Source: Cellvibrio sp.
GTDB lineage: Bacteria; Pseudomonadota; Gammaproteobacteria; Pseudomonadales; Cellvibrionaceae
Assembly: GCA_016712405.1 (NCBI GenBank)
Contig: JADJRD010000003.1
Span: forward strand, 548,501 to 612,500
Direction: 5' to 3'
Length of the DNA: 64,000 nt
The notes beneath the pieces were generated by a model. It was not told the DNA's origin, searched no databases, and saw only the letters and a program-made list of their open reading frames with translations. Both the position numbers and the translations under genes were made by a program. Positions 27,489-36,718 of this stretch are shown in pieces; within the stretch, counting starts at the first letter, position 1; each line of letters opens with the position of its first letter.

Positions 27489-28939
27489 TGAGTAATCTAT
27501 TGACAAACAACAGCCAAAAAATCGAAAAAAATTCATATCAATTACGGTTTGAAAAAGTTGGCCGTTTTTTGGATAAAGCCGGTATTCCCGCCAGTCGTTT
27601 AATTGAAAAAGCTTTTGCGCGTTGGCTTGCCTTTAAAGTGGTTGATCAACGCGATTGGGTGACTGAAGCCGATTGGGCAAAATTACAACAAGAACCTGTG
27701 CGTGCACGTTTATTACTGCGCGTGATCGCTTACATTATGTTGTTGTTATTGATTTGGGCTGCATTCGCACAAATTGATGAAGTGGCGCGCGGTGAAGGTA
27801 AGGTGATTCCTTCTTCACAACTGCAAGTGATTCAATCCTTTGATGGTGGTGTGGTTGAAGAAGTGTTAGTGAAAGAAGGGCAGGTGGTCAATAAAGGCGA
27901 TTTATTATTGCGTATTGATCCCACTCGGTTTATTGCTACTTATCGTGAGAATCGTGCGGAATATTTATCACTACAAGCCCGTGCAGCTCGATTGCAAGCC
28001 TTAACATCGAATACGGAATTTCAATTGCCACAAAACATTTTGGATGAATCGCCAGATATTGCCGATCACGAGCGTAAACTCTATCTCTCCAATCAAAAAG
28101 AATTGGACGAACAATTAAGTATTGCCAAAAGCCAGCTCACTCAACGTGAAGAAGAACTGAATGAAGTTCGCGCAAAATTGGTGCAGGTCTCACGCGCATT
28201 GGAATTGTCGCAACAAGAATTAAATGTCACCAAACCATTGTTAGCCAGTGGTGCAATTTCTGAAGTCGAAATTTTGCGATTGGAAGGTGAAGTCTCCAAT
28301 GCCAGTGGCGAAAAACAACAAGCGCTGGCGCAAGAGCAACGACTAATTTCTGCCATTGAAGAATCGCAAAGTAAATTGCGCGAAACAGAATTATTGGTGA
28401 CTAATAAATGGCGCACTGAATTATCCGAAGTATTAAGCAAGGTTGCATCGTTAACTGAAAGCAGCTCAGGCCTTGCGGATAAAATTAAATTAGCAGAAAT
28501 TCGTTCACCTGTGCGCGGTACTGTCCAGCGTGTTTTTACCAATACGGTTGGGGGTGTTGTGCAGCCCGGGCATGAAGTTATCGAAATGGTTCCGCTTGAT
28601 GATCAATTATTAATTGAGGCCAAAGTCTCACCAAAAGATATCGCCTTTTTACACCCCGATCAGGATGCCATAGTAAAATTTACAGCTTACGATTTTGTTG
28701 TCTATGGCGGATTAAAAGGTAAAGTTGAACACATCAGCGCTGACACCATTACGGATGAAAAAGATCGCACCTATTACATTGTGCGTGTGAGAACAGATCG
28801 TACTGGTTTTGATCCAAGTCTACCCATTATGCCGGGCATGATGACGCAGGTAGATATTTTGACTGGCAAAAAGACTGTGCTTGCCTATCTCCTTAAGCCT
28901 GTATTGCGTGCTAAACAAAACGCGCTGACTGAACGATGA
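27488..28939 (+). CDS. Type I secretion membrane fusion protein, LapC/HlyD family
   Basis: 483 residues. One membrane helix (about 76-96), lipoyl/barrel-sandwich halves (GGVVEEVLVKEGQVVNKGDLL near 120 and RSPVRGTVQRVFTNTVGGVV near 340), a long coiled-coil hairpin between them, and a C-terminal beta domain (PIMPGMMTQVDILTGKKTVLAYLLKP), the HlyD/LapC pattern. It bridges the LapB-like ATPase to the TolC component. Coupled to the ATPase gene by TGATG and to the regulator gene by ATGA. Confidence 0.93.
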   Translation: MSNLLTNNSQKIEKNSYQLRFEKVGRFLDKAGIPASRLIEKAFARWLAFKVVDQRDWVTEADWAKLQQEPVRARLLLRVIAYIMLLLLIWAAFAQIDEVARGEGKVIPSSQLQVIQSFDGGVVEEVLVKEGQVVNKGDLLLRIDPTRFIATYRENRAEYLSLQARAARLQALTSNTEFQLPQNILDESPDIADHERKLYLSNQKELDEQLSIAKSQLTQREEELNEVRAKLVQVSRALELSQQELNVTKPLLASGAISEVEILRLEGEVSNASGEKQQALAQEQRLISAIEESQSKLRETELLVTNKWRTELSEVLSKVASLTESSSGLADKIKLAEIRSPVRGTVQRVFTNTVGGVVQPGHEVIEMVPLDDQLLIEAKVSPKDIAFLHPDQDAIVKFTAYDFVVYGGLKGKVEHISADTITDEKDRTYYIVRVRTDRTGFDPSLPIMPGMMTQVDILTGKKTVLAYLLKPVLRAKQNALTER

Positions 28940-29562
28940 ATCGACATTTTTTTATTGCGCCTAAAGTAATTGATTCGCCACGTTGGTTGCAGGCGTTTCC
29001 TCAAGCAGTTCGTGGTGACAATATTCCTGATGGCTTGTCTTCTGACGATTGTTGCTGGTGTTATTGCACAGATCTGGAAAGTTTTTCAATTTTAACAAAA
29101 AAAATTCCAAAAGATGTTGTCATTATTGCCATGACAGCAAAAGAAAGTTTTGCAGAAGCTCGAGAATTACTGGCTTTAGGTGCTAGTGGCTATGTTCACT
29201 ATCTTGCTGTAGCGCAAGTGTTAATATCGGTTGCTGATGCTGTTTCTTCCGGTGGCATGTGGTTAGGTGCAGATCTTATGCGCCAGCTGGTGTTATCGAG
29301 CGCAAAATTATTTGAAGTGGTTGAAAAAAATGAATCAACAATTTTAAATGAGACCTCTGAATTTAATCAACGTTTGGAAAAATTAACTGAACGCGAACGT
29401 GCTGTCGCTGAAGCTGCAGCTCAGGGCAAGACAAATAAAGAAATTGCTCGCGAATTAGAAATTACAGAACGTACCGTAAAAGCCCATTTGAGTTCAGTGT
29501 TTGAAAAGTGCGGCATTCGCGATAGGTTGCAATTAGTACTGGTAATGTCAGCCAGGCGTTGA
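28936..29562 (+). CDS. LuxR/NarL-family regulator of the T1SS operon, atypical receiver
   Basis: 208 residues with a C-terminal LuxR helix-turn-helix (LTERERAVAEAAAQGKTNKEIA, TVKAHLSSVFEKCGI). The N-terminal half is receiver-like (VVIIAMTAKES, LLALGASGYVHY) but lacks a recognisable acidic pair and phosphoacceptor: the usual site region reads DDCCWCYCTD. It is therefore probably not controlled by ordinary phosphorylation. The ATGA overlap with the membrane fusion gene suggests it reports on or controls secretion or adhesin expression; this is inference. Confidence 0.82.
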   Translation: MNRHFFIAPKVIDSPRWLQAFPQAVRGDNIPDGLSSDDCCWCYCTDLESFSILTKKIPKDVVIIAMTAKESFAEARELLALGASGYVHYLAVAQVLISVADAVSSGGMWLGADLMRQLVLSSAKLFEVVEKNESTILNETSEFNQRLEKLTERERAVAEAAAQGKTNKEIARELEITERTVKAHLSSVFEKCGIRDRLQLVLVMSARR

Positions 29563-29605
29563 TTTTTTCAACGCTTGGCAAACAAGGTAAAAAAGAAGCA
29601 GTTTT

Positions 29606-31048
29606 TTAAAACAGCCCTGCATTCAACCACAGGTGTGCATAAATACTTGCGAAGTATCCCAATGCGACAACGGGTGTCCATTTTAAATGTCCGAGGAAAG
29701 AGTAAAACCCTCGCGCTTGTCCCATCAATGCAACGCCTGCAGCAGAACCAATCGATAACATGCTGCCACCGACACCGGTCGTTAAGGTGATTAATAACCA
29801 CTGTCCAGATGAGAAATCAGGGGCCATAGTGAGAACAGCGTACATCACTGGAATATTATCGATTACTGATGAGATTAATCCCAAACTAATGTTAGATGTG
29901 GTTTCACTGAAATTGCCATAAAGGGATTCGGATAAAAGCGTCAGGTAACCTAAAAATCCTAAACCGCCAACACACAAAATGACTCCATAAAAAAATAATA
30001 AAGTATCCCACTCCAATCTCGCTAAGGGTTGAAATACGTCAAAGGGTAGAGGGATGTCAGTGGTTTTGTCTTTTTCGTTTTTTGGTAGAAAATCAGAGCT
30101 CATTTGTTCGCCATGTTTTAAATCCACAATGCCTTTTTTGCGTAGATAAAATCCGTAGAGCTTTAAGTAAGCCAATCCAATCATCATGCCGAGTACAGGT
30201 GGCATGTGAATAAGAATGTGGCCTAAAACGGCACTGGCGATAGTCGCTAAAAATAAAAATAGAATCGGGAACGCGCCTTCTTTGTAGGTTAATGTTTCCA
30301 GAAATTTATCTTTATCGTCTGGGTGAGACGTTTGGTTTTTAATAAAAAAACTCATTATGGCGGCGGGCACTACAAAATTAATCAGCGAAGGAATGAATAA
30401 ATGAAAGAAGGTAAAAAAGTCTACTTTTCCTGCCTGCCACACCATTAAAGTCGTGATGTCCCCAAAGGGGCTAAAAGCACCACCAGCGTTAGCTGCTACA
30501 ATAATGTTCACACAACACATATTGATAAAGGCTTTATTGTTATCTGCAATTTTTAATACTACAGCGCACATCAATAGAGCAGTTGTTAAGTTGTCGGCGA
30601 TAGGTGAGATGAAGAATGCGAGAAAACCAGTAATCCAAAATAGCTGACGAAAACTAAATCCTTTTTTAATTAACCATCCCCGTAATGCATTAAATAGCCC
30701 TCGCTCATCCATTGCATTAATGTAGGTCATGGCGACTAACAAAAATAACATCAGCTCGGCAAATTCCAATAAGGTATGACGAAAAGCCTCTTCAGCCAGT
30801 GCAGATTGATCCTGTTGTGTATAAACCCAACCAATTAATACCCAAATGATTCCCGCTGCCGCCAATACCGGTTTGGATTTTCGCAAATGCAACACTTCTT
30901 CCAGCATCACAAAGGCGTAAGCGAGAATAAATAAACCTACGCAAAACCAGCCGAGTGTGGTGTGGGTCATATCAAGGCCGAGCTCACTGGCATAGGCAGA
31001 GGGTGACAAGAAAAAAAATCCTGTGATTAAATAATATAATTTTTGCAT
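29606..31048 (-). CDS. nhaD: Na+/H+ antiporter NhaD
   Basis: 480 residues, about 12 membrane helices, with a cleavable N-terminal segment ending AYA-SELGL, as in NhaD of Vibrio and halophiles. Family segments include ISPIADNLTTALLMCAVV, NAGGAFSPFGDITTLMVWQ, SVIDNIPVMYAVLTM and GVGGSMLSIGSAAGVALMGQ. NhaD exchanges Na+ or Li+ for protons at alkaline pH. ATG 31048 is chosen so that the signal segment is at the N-terminus; the longer reading to 31099 adds a basic non-signal extension. Confidence 0.93.
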   Translation of the reverse strand: MQKLYYLITGFFFLSPSAYASELGLDMTHTTLGWFCVGLFILAYAFVMLEEVLHLRKSKPVLAAAGIIWVLIGWVYTQQDQSALAEEAFRHTLLEFAELMLFLLVAMTYINAMDERGLFNALRGWLIKKGFSFRQLFWITGFLAFFISPIADNLTTALLMCAVVLKIADNNKAFINMCCVNIIVAANAGGAFSPFGDITTLMVWQAGKVDFFTFFHLFIPSLINFVVPAAIMSFFIKNQTSHPDDKDKFLETLTYKEGAFPILFLFLATIASAVLGHILIHMPPVLGMMIGLAYLKLYGFYLRKKGIVDLKHGEQMSSDFLPKNEKDKTTDIPLPFDVFQPLARLEWDTLLFFYGVILCVGGLGFLGYLTLLSESLYGNFSETTSNISLGLISSVIDNIPVMYAVLTMAPDFSSGQWLLITLTTGVGGSMLSIGSAAGVALMGQARGFYSFLGHLKWTPVVALGYFASIYAHLWLNAGLF

Positions 31049-31121
31049 TTCGTATTTTCTCTTTCTTTGCCAGAGCGGTAAGCGATTTAAGAACGCCAAC
31101 AGTGTTAAAGCATGATTATCA

Positions 31122-31152
31122 ACAATAAAGGCAGCTCACGCTGCCTTTATTC
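31122..31152 (-). terminator. Rho-independent terminator after ettA
   Basis: AATAAAGGCAGC, TCAC loop, GCTGCCTTTATT with T-rich flank on the minus strand. Confidence 0.8.
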
Positions 31153-31171
31153 TTTCTTAACTCTCAATCGA

Positions 31172-32833
31172 TTACTTCAAAGGTTTATATTTCATTCGCT
31201 GAGGCTGAGCATTCTGCCCTTTGCGTTTAACTAAATCATCGTGGTATTCCGTGTAATTACCTTCAAAGAAAACAATATCCGAATCACCTTCGTAAGCAAG
31301 AATGTGAGTGGCGATACGGTCGAGGAACCAGCGGTCGTGCGAGATGACCAATGCGCAACCTGGGAATGACAGGATTGCATCTTCCAATGCGCGCAAGGTT
31401 TCAATATCGAGATCGTTTGAAGGTTCGTCGAGTAATAAAACGTTAGCGCCTTGTTTTAATGTGTTGGCTAAATGCAAACGGCCGCGTTCACCGCCGGAAA
31501 GTTCGCCTACACGTTTTTGTTGATCGGAACCTTTGAAATTAAATCGACCAATATAGGAACGTGATTGCACTTCATAGTTACCGATTTTTAAAATATCGGC
31601 GCCACCAGAAATGGCTTCCCAAACTGTTTTATTGTTTTCCAAATTGTCGCGACTTTGATCGACGAATGCGACTTTTACAGTTTCACCAATTGTGACTTTT
31701 CCGCTATCAGGTTTTTCAACACCGGCGATCATGCGGAAGAGGGTAGATTTACCCGCGCCGTTACCGCCAACAATTCCCACTACGGCGCCTTTTGGAATAC
31801 TGAAAGACAAATTATCAATCAACAAACGATCGCCATAACCTTTCGATACATTTTCGAATTCGATAACTTTATCGCCCAGTCTTTCACCTGGCGGAATATA
31901 AATTTCGTTGGTTTCGTTTCGTGCTTGGAATTCTTGCGATTGCAATTCATCAAATCGTGCTAAACGCGCTTTGCTTTTTGCTTGTCGGCCTTTAGGATTT
32001 TGTCTCACCCATTCAAGTTCTTGTTTCAATGCTTTTTGATGTGCGGCTTCAGTGCGTTGTTCTTGTGCTAATCGGGCTTCTTTTTGCTCCAACCAGCTGG
32101 AGTAATTGCCTTCATATGGAATACCGTGGCCACGATCGAGTTCGAGAATCCAACCAGCGGCGTTATCGAGGAAGTAACGGTCGTGCGTGATCGCCACTAC
32201 AGTGCCTGTAAATTTTTGCAGGAATTGCTCAAGCCAATAAACGGATTCAGCATCCAAATGGTTGGTAGGTTCGTCGAGCAATAACATGTCGGGGCGAGAG
32301 AGCAGCAAACGGCAAAGCGCAACACGGCGTTTTTCACCGCCGGAAAGTTTGGTGACATCTGCATCCCATGGCGGTAAACGCAGAGCATCAGCCGCGACTT
32401 CCAGCGTGTGGCTGATATTGTGTGCATCCCAAGCTTGAATGATGTCTTCACACTTGGCTTGTTTTTTCGCTAGCTCATCAAAGTCTGCATCGGGTTCGGC
32501 ATAAGCAGCGTAGATACGATCCAATTCGGCCAGTGCATCAACCGCTTCACGCACGCCATCTTCCACATTGCCACGAACATCTTTGGTGGGATCCAGTTGC
32601 GGTTCTTGTTGCAAGTAACCCACTTTAATCCCCGGCATAGGGCGAGCTTCGCCATTAAAGTCCTGATCAACACCGGCCATGATTTTCAGTAGCGTCGATT
32701 TACCAGAACCGTTTAAACCCAATACACCTATTTTGGCGCCGGGGAAAAAAGAAAGGGAGATGTCTTTAAGAATTTCACGTCTTGGTGGAACAACTTTACC
32801 TAAACGGTGCATGGTGTAAACGTATTGAGCCAT
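31172..32833 (-). CDS. ettA: Energy-dependent translational throttle protein EttA
   Basis: ABC-F protein that binds the ribosomal E site and gates the first peptide bond according to the ATP/ADP ratio. Two ABC domains: Walker A GLNGSGKS and GGNGAGKS, signatures LSGGEKRR and LSGGERGR, Walker B LLLDEPTNHLD and LLLDEPSNDLD. The arm region (residues about 95-140) and the linker with NPKGRQAKSKARL are typical of EttA. 553 residues against 555 in E. coli; intact, with no frameshift. Confidence 0.97.
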   Translation of the reverse strand: MAQYVYTMHRLGKVVPPRREILKDISLSFFPGAKIGVLGLNGSGKSTLLKIMAGVDQDFNGEARPMPGIKVGYLQQEPQLDPTKDVRGNVEDGVREAVDALAELDRIYAAYAEPDADFDELAKKQAKCEDIIQAWDAHNISHTLEVAADALRLPPWDADVTKLSGGEKRRVALCRLLLSRPDMLLLDEPTNHLDAESVYWLEQFLQKFTGTVVAITHDRYFLDNAAGWILELDRGHGIPYEGNYSSWLEQKEARLAQEQRTEAAHQKALKQELEWVRQNPKGRQAKSKARLARFDELQSQEFQARNETNEIYIPPGERLGDKVIEFENVSKGYGDRLLIDNLSFSIPKGAVVGIVGGNGAGKSTLFRMIAGVEKPDSGKVTIGETVKVAFVDQSRDNLENNKTVWEAISGGADILKIGNYEVQSRSYIGRFNFKGSDQQKRVGELSGGERGRLHLANTLKQGANVLLLDEPSNDLDIETLRALEDAILSFPGCALVISHDRWFLDRIATHILAYEGDSDIVFFEGNYTEYHDDLVKRKGQNAQPQRMKYKPLK

Positions 32834-32896
32834 GATAAAACCTTGTTGGCGAAGTGGAAAAAAGTGCGGCTACTATAAAGAAAACTGACGAGGAGT

Positions 32897-32918
32897 AAAA
32901 GCTGCCCGAAGGCAGCTT
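32897..32918 (-). terminator. Rho-independent terminator after the DUF3300 gene
   Basis: On the minus strand: AAGCTGCC, TTCG, GGCAGCTTTT. Confidence 0.7.
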
Positions 32919-32989
32919 GAAGGAGGGGGTAGTTGTTAGAAGGGGTTGCTTATGATTCTTGATAATATTCAGATAATTAATTAAAAACC

Positions 32990-34480
32990 TCATTCACGAA
33001 TAATTCGTCTTCCATTTCCTTCATTGCTACTTCCGTTTCCATTTCCACTTGAGCGTCTCATTTCCATACGGGATTCTCGTCGGTTTTCCATTCGGGTTTC
33101 GCGTTCGGGTTGCCGGGTATGTTGTTGATCAGAATCTCGATTACGGAAAGTGGCTCGATAATTTTCTGTACGAGATTCACGAGAATCTTCTGTTCTGGGG
33201 GCTGGGGTTTCTGTTGACTCAGTTCGATTAATGCGTGATTCACTTTGACGTGATTCAATGTGTTGACGGACAGCATCATGATGTCGATTAGATGAATCTG
33301 TTTGTTCATCATTGCCTATAGTCCAACGATTATTTCTGTTGCGATTATCTACTTGAGTCGTTGATTCTTGATGTGATGTTTGTTGGCGAGCTGACAAACG
33401 AGCGCGCACAGCATCAGATCGATTTTCAAATACGCGATTATTGCGCTCAAGATGATTGCTATTGCGGCTAGCTTCTTGTTCGCGATTAGGATTGACACTG
33501 ATCACACCTGCTCTATCGCGTGAGCGCTGACGATCATCCCAGGCGTTGCGTGAAGGTTCGCGATTACTGTTGTAACGCGCACGCACAGGTTCATTGTAAT
33601 AAGCAACGCCCCGACGATGGCTTGGATTGTGATTCCAGTGTTGCGCACCTTCATAATGAGCTAAATAGCGACCTGTATAAGCGTGTCGATGATGCTAGTA
33701 ATCACGATGATGATGGTGATCAATAATCACCACACGGCGATTGCTCCAGTGACAACTGCTGAAATGAAAACTGGGGCCAATGTAAACGCGGGGCCCCCAA
33801 TAAAAACTGCCAGAAAAATACACCTGATGTGAATATCGATGCCAGTAAACAGGGGGATAATCGTTCCACCACCAAGGGCCATAAACCACTCGTGTGTCGT
33901 AAACGGGAACGTAGACGACACGTTCAACGGCTGGTTCGATCATAATCACACGCTCTTCCCGAACCACCTTAACGTGATCAGTATCTTTTAAGTGGCCGGA
34001 TGCGTAAGCCTTATCGCGAAGGTTTTGAATGCTATCCATCACTCGTCCTTCGTCTTCCAGAAATGCGTCGCCTAATTGCTGAGTCCAATCCAAATCTTCA
34101 CTCATGCGCTTTAAAACGTCGGGGAAGGCGACCAGCGCTTTGATGCTGGGGTCCCAATTTTGATTTTCCACTGCTTTTACGGCGTCTTCACCTTGTAAAC
34201 GGGTGTTGTTGCGCGACCAGCGTTCGGCTTCAACCACTTCAAGCGGGTAAGTGGAGGCGATCAAAATATGTGACAGTAAGCTGTCGGGATACAAGGCTAT
34301 AGGCGCTAATAAAGAATCCAGCTGTTGCTGGCTAAAAGAGCCGCTGGTAACCGATTGTGCCGGTTTTACCGTCTCATAAACACGAGTAGGTTGTTGGTCA
34401 TAGGCTTTAGAAGTAACGCAGCCCCCAAGTACAGGAGCCATCAGTGAGAAACTCAGGATTAACCGGATAGACGATTTCAT
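32990..34480 (-). pseudogene. DUF3300 lipoprotein gene, interrupted by one amber stop
   Basis: The first 261 codons encode a lipoprotein (signal with GGC lipobox near residue 21) and a DUF3300 domain (PIALYPDSLLSHILIASTYP, VVYVPVYDTRVVYGPWW, YWGPRVYIGPSF). A single in-frame TAG at 33695-33697 follows HHHHRDY. The same frame continues without a break for about 235 codons of Arg/Ser/Asn/Gln-rich low-complexity sequence, which is the usual tail of this family. I therefore read 34480-32990 as one gene with a nonsense codon, or a sequencing substitution. The domain itself is complete before the stop and could still be made. Function unknown; cell-envelope location inferred. Confidence 0.75.
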
Positions 34481-34547
34481 ATAAACGCCTCATGTAAATA
34501 AGCACTGATTGTGCACGAAATTCAGGTTAGAAGAGAAGCGCTTAACC

Positions 34548-34576
34548 TTGCCTGAATCTACTCTGCCCCTGATAAT
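34548..34576 (+). promoter_or_regulatory. Possible sigma-70 promoter of minC
   Basis: TTGCCT at 34548-34553, 17 bases, GATAAT at 34571-34576; minC starts 28 bases later. Confidence 0.5.
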
Positions 34577-34604
34577 GCCACCACGAAAATAAGCGAGAAA
34601 TTCA

Positions 34605-35359
34605 ATGTCAGAGGTAGACTTTCAATTAAAGGGTAGTGCCATTACCTTGGTGGTATTAGCAATGACACGTTATAACGCCAAAAGTTTGCGTCAACAACTA
34701 CAAGAAAAAATAGATCAGGCTCCACAATTTTTTGCCAATTCACCAATACTGATCAATCTTGAAAAACTGGAAAACCCTGAAGATCTTAAAAAGCCGGAAG
34801 CCTTGCTTAAAGATTGTCGTGAGCTGGGTCTGCAACCGCTGGGTTTTAGTGGAGTTCCTGAGTCGATTCAGAAAGCGATCAACGCAACTGGTTTGCCGGT
34901 ATTGTCGACACCTAATGAACGCGCATTAAAAATTCCCAAAGCTGTTGAAGCTAAAGTTGAACCTGTTGTGGAAACGATTGTAGAAACAATAGTTGAGAGA
35001 ATCGTTGAAGAAAAATTGGTGCAGCGTCAAAACAAAGTAATTACTCGTCCGATTCGTTCTGGACAACAAATATATGCTGAGGGTGCTGACTTAATCGTCT
35101 TGGCTCAAGTCAGTGAAGGCGCCGAAGTATTGGCAGATGGCAATATACATATTTATGGTGCTTTACGAGGTCGAGTATTGGCTGGTGTAAAAGGTGATGA
35201 AACTGCGCGAATATTTTGTCAGCAGTTGGAAGCAGAATTAGTTTCGATTGCCGGTAATTTTATGTTGCAAGAATCTTTACCAAAAATTTACATAAAAAAT
35301 CGGCTCAGATTTCGTTACAAGGTGACAAGGTTATTGTTGAGAGTCTTGTTGCTGGTTGA
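34605..35359 (+). CDS. minC: Septum site-determining protein MinC (frameshift near the end)
   Basis: FtsZ-assembly inhibitor that is localised by MinD. N-terminal domain about 1-105; a Val/Glu-rich linker (VEPVVETIVETIVERIVEEK); C-terminal beta-helix from about 145 with RSGQQIYAEGADLIVL, NIHIYGALRGRVLAG and ELVSIAGNFML. The frame is lost in A-run 35282-35286; one extra A restores P-K-N-L-H-K-K-S-A-Q-I-S-L-Q-G-D and the normal ending VESLVAG with TGA at 35357-35359. Corrected length 251 residues. A repeat element, not a gene, separates it from minD. Confidence 0.93.
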
Positions 35360-35368
35360 AGATTTTTG

Positions 35369-35444
35369 ACCCCCTCCTGGCCTCCCCCTTGCCAGGGGGA
35401 GGAACTGGTCCCCTCCCTTGGCAAGGAGAGGGTTAGGTGGGGTC
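35369..35444. repeat. Palindromic repeat family A, double copy
   Basis: Two adjacent hairpins: CCTCCCCCTTGCC/AGGGGGAGG and CCCTCCCTTGGC/AAGGAGAGGG, bounded by CCCCTCC and AGGTGGGG. It occupies the minC-minD gap. Confidence 0.75.
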
Positions 35445-35484
35445 ATATAATTTAATTTGTTAATCATTTTGAGGAGTTTTTACC

Positions 35485-36297
35485 TTGGCTAGAATTATCG
35501 TCGTAACATCAGGTAAAGGTGGTGTGGGAAAAACTACCACCAGCGCGGCTATTGCTACAGGTTTGGCAATGCGCGGTCATAAAACGGTGGTGATTGATTT
35601 TGATGTGGGCTTGCGAAATCTTGATTTGATTATGGGTTGCGAACGTCGAGTGGTTTACGATTTTGTGAATGTGATTAAAGGCGAAGCAACGCTTAATCAA
35701 GCGATGATTAAAGACAAGCGCACGGAAGGGTTATTTATTCTGCCTGCATCGCAAACCCGTGATAAAGAGGCACTGACGAAGGAAGGTGTTGAAAAAATTA
35801 TCAATGATTTAAGTAAAGATTTTGACTTTATTGTGTGTGATTCCCCTGCAGGAATTGAAACCGGCGCTTTGATGGCATTGTATTTTGCTGACGAAGCGGT
35901 GGTGGTGACTAACCCCGAAGTTTCTTCAGTGCGTGATTCGGATCGTATTCTGGGGATACTGCAAAGTAAATCTCGTCGCGCTGAACAAAATCTTGAACCT
36001 ATCAAAGAACATTTATTGCTAACTCGTTACAACCCAATTCGTGTTGAAGCCGGTGAAATGTTAAGTGTTAATGATGTCGAAGAAATTCTGGCGATTCCTT
36101 TATTGGGCGTCATTCCGGAATCAGAAGCTGTTTTAAAAGCCTCTAACCAAGGCACGCCGGTTATTTTGGATAATGAATCCCCAGCAGGGCAGGCATACAA
36201 CGACGCAGTAGATCGTCTACTTGGCAAAGAAATGCCACATCGTTTTCTTGAAGCCGAAAAGAAAAGCTTTCTGAAGCGTTTGCTAGGAGGTAAATAG
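35485..36297 (+). CDS. minD: Septum site-determining ATPase MinD
   Basis: ParA/MinD-type ATPase that oscillates with MinE and recruits MinC. Deviant Walker A GKGGVGKTT at 10-18, DFDVGLRNLDLIMG switch I, VCDSPAGIE switch II, and a C-terminal amphipathic membrane-targeting helix (SFLKRLLGG). 270 residues, the same as E. coli. It starts at TTG 35485 with GAGGAG upstream. The stop shares a base with the minE start. Confidence 0.97.
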   Translation: MARIIVVTSGKGGVGKTTTSAAIATGLAMRGHKTVVIDFDVGLRNLDLIMGCERRVVYDFVNVIKGEATLNQAMIKDKRTEGLFILPASQTRDKEALTKEGVEKIINDLSKDFDFIVCDSPAGIETGALMALYFADEAVVVTNPEVSSVRDSDRILGILQSKSRRAEQNLEPIKEHLLLTRYNPIRVEAGEMLSVNDVEEILAIPLLGVIPESEAVLKASNQGTPVILDNESPAGQAYNDAVDRLLGKEMPHRFLEAEKKSFLKRLLGGK

Positions 36298-36554
36298 TGA
36301 GTATTTTTGATTATTTCAAAAAGAAAAACGCGAATTCGTCTGCCTCCACAGCGAAAGAGCGTTTGCAGATTATTGTTGCGCACGAGCGCCGTAATCGTGG
36401 CAAAAATCAACCGGATTTTTTGCCGCAAATGCAGGAAGAAATCCTCGCGGTGATTCGTAAATACGTCAACGTCAACGCTGATCAGGTATTTGTAAAAGTC
36501 GACAATACTGATAACTGTTCAGTGTTGGAATTAAATATTACTTTGCCGGAGTGA
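36297..36554 (+). CDS. minE: Cell division topological specificity factor MinE
   Basis: 85 residues. N-terminal membrane-targeting and anti-MinCD helix (SIFDYFKKK, AKERLQIIVAHERR) and C-terminal dimer domain ending ELNITLPE. GTG start overlaps the minD stop by one base. Terminator follows directly. Confidence 0.96.
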   Translation: MSIFDYFKKKNANSSASTAKERLQIIVAHERRNRGKNQPDFLPQMQEEILAVIRKYVNVNADQVFVKVDNTDNCSVLELNITLPE

Positions 36555-36575
36555 TAGACATTGCATAACTGACAT

Positions 36576-36612
36576 AAAAAAGGAGCATAAAGATGGCTCC
36601 TTTTTTATTTTT
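36576..36612 (+). terminator. Rho-independent terminator after minE
   Basis: AAAAAAGGAGC, nine-base loop, GCTCCTTTTTT and further T. Confidence 0.85.
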
Positions 36613-36636
36613 AAAATTTTTATATTGGTTCATGTG

Positions 36637-36696
36637 GTAGGGGCAGGCTCCCGTGCCTGCCCTGGGCGGCCACAGGGGGCCGCCCCTACGGAATTT
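36637..36696. repeat. Palindromic repeat family B, complete copy
   Basis: GTAGGGGCAGGC...GCCTGCCC hairpin joined to GGGCGGCC...GGCCGCCCCTAC hairpin; the outer GTAGGGG and CCCCTAC also pair, so the unit can form a cruciform. It lies just before the DUF853 gene and creates a false N-terminal extension of its reading frame. Confidence 0.75.
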
Positions 36697-36718
36697 AATT
36701 TATTTGTGGGTAATCAAT

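Noticed and set aside
29550..29578. Inverted repeat GCCAGGCGTTGA/TCAACGCTTGGC over the LuxR gene stop as terminator
   Set aside because: A good hairpin with one mismatch, but no T-tract follows on either strand, so it was not listed as a terminator.
33520..33726. Short plus-strand frames in the DUF3300 tail
   Set aside because: Antisense of low-complexity His/Arg codons; no start signals.
35369..35444. Family A copies as CRISPR repeats
   Set aside because: Copies are scattered, palindromic and without regular spacers or cas genes.
36653..36718. N-terminal extension of the DUF853 protein
   Set aside because: Encoded by the family B repeat; the conserved protein begins at ATG 36719.
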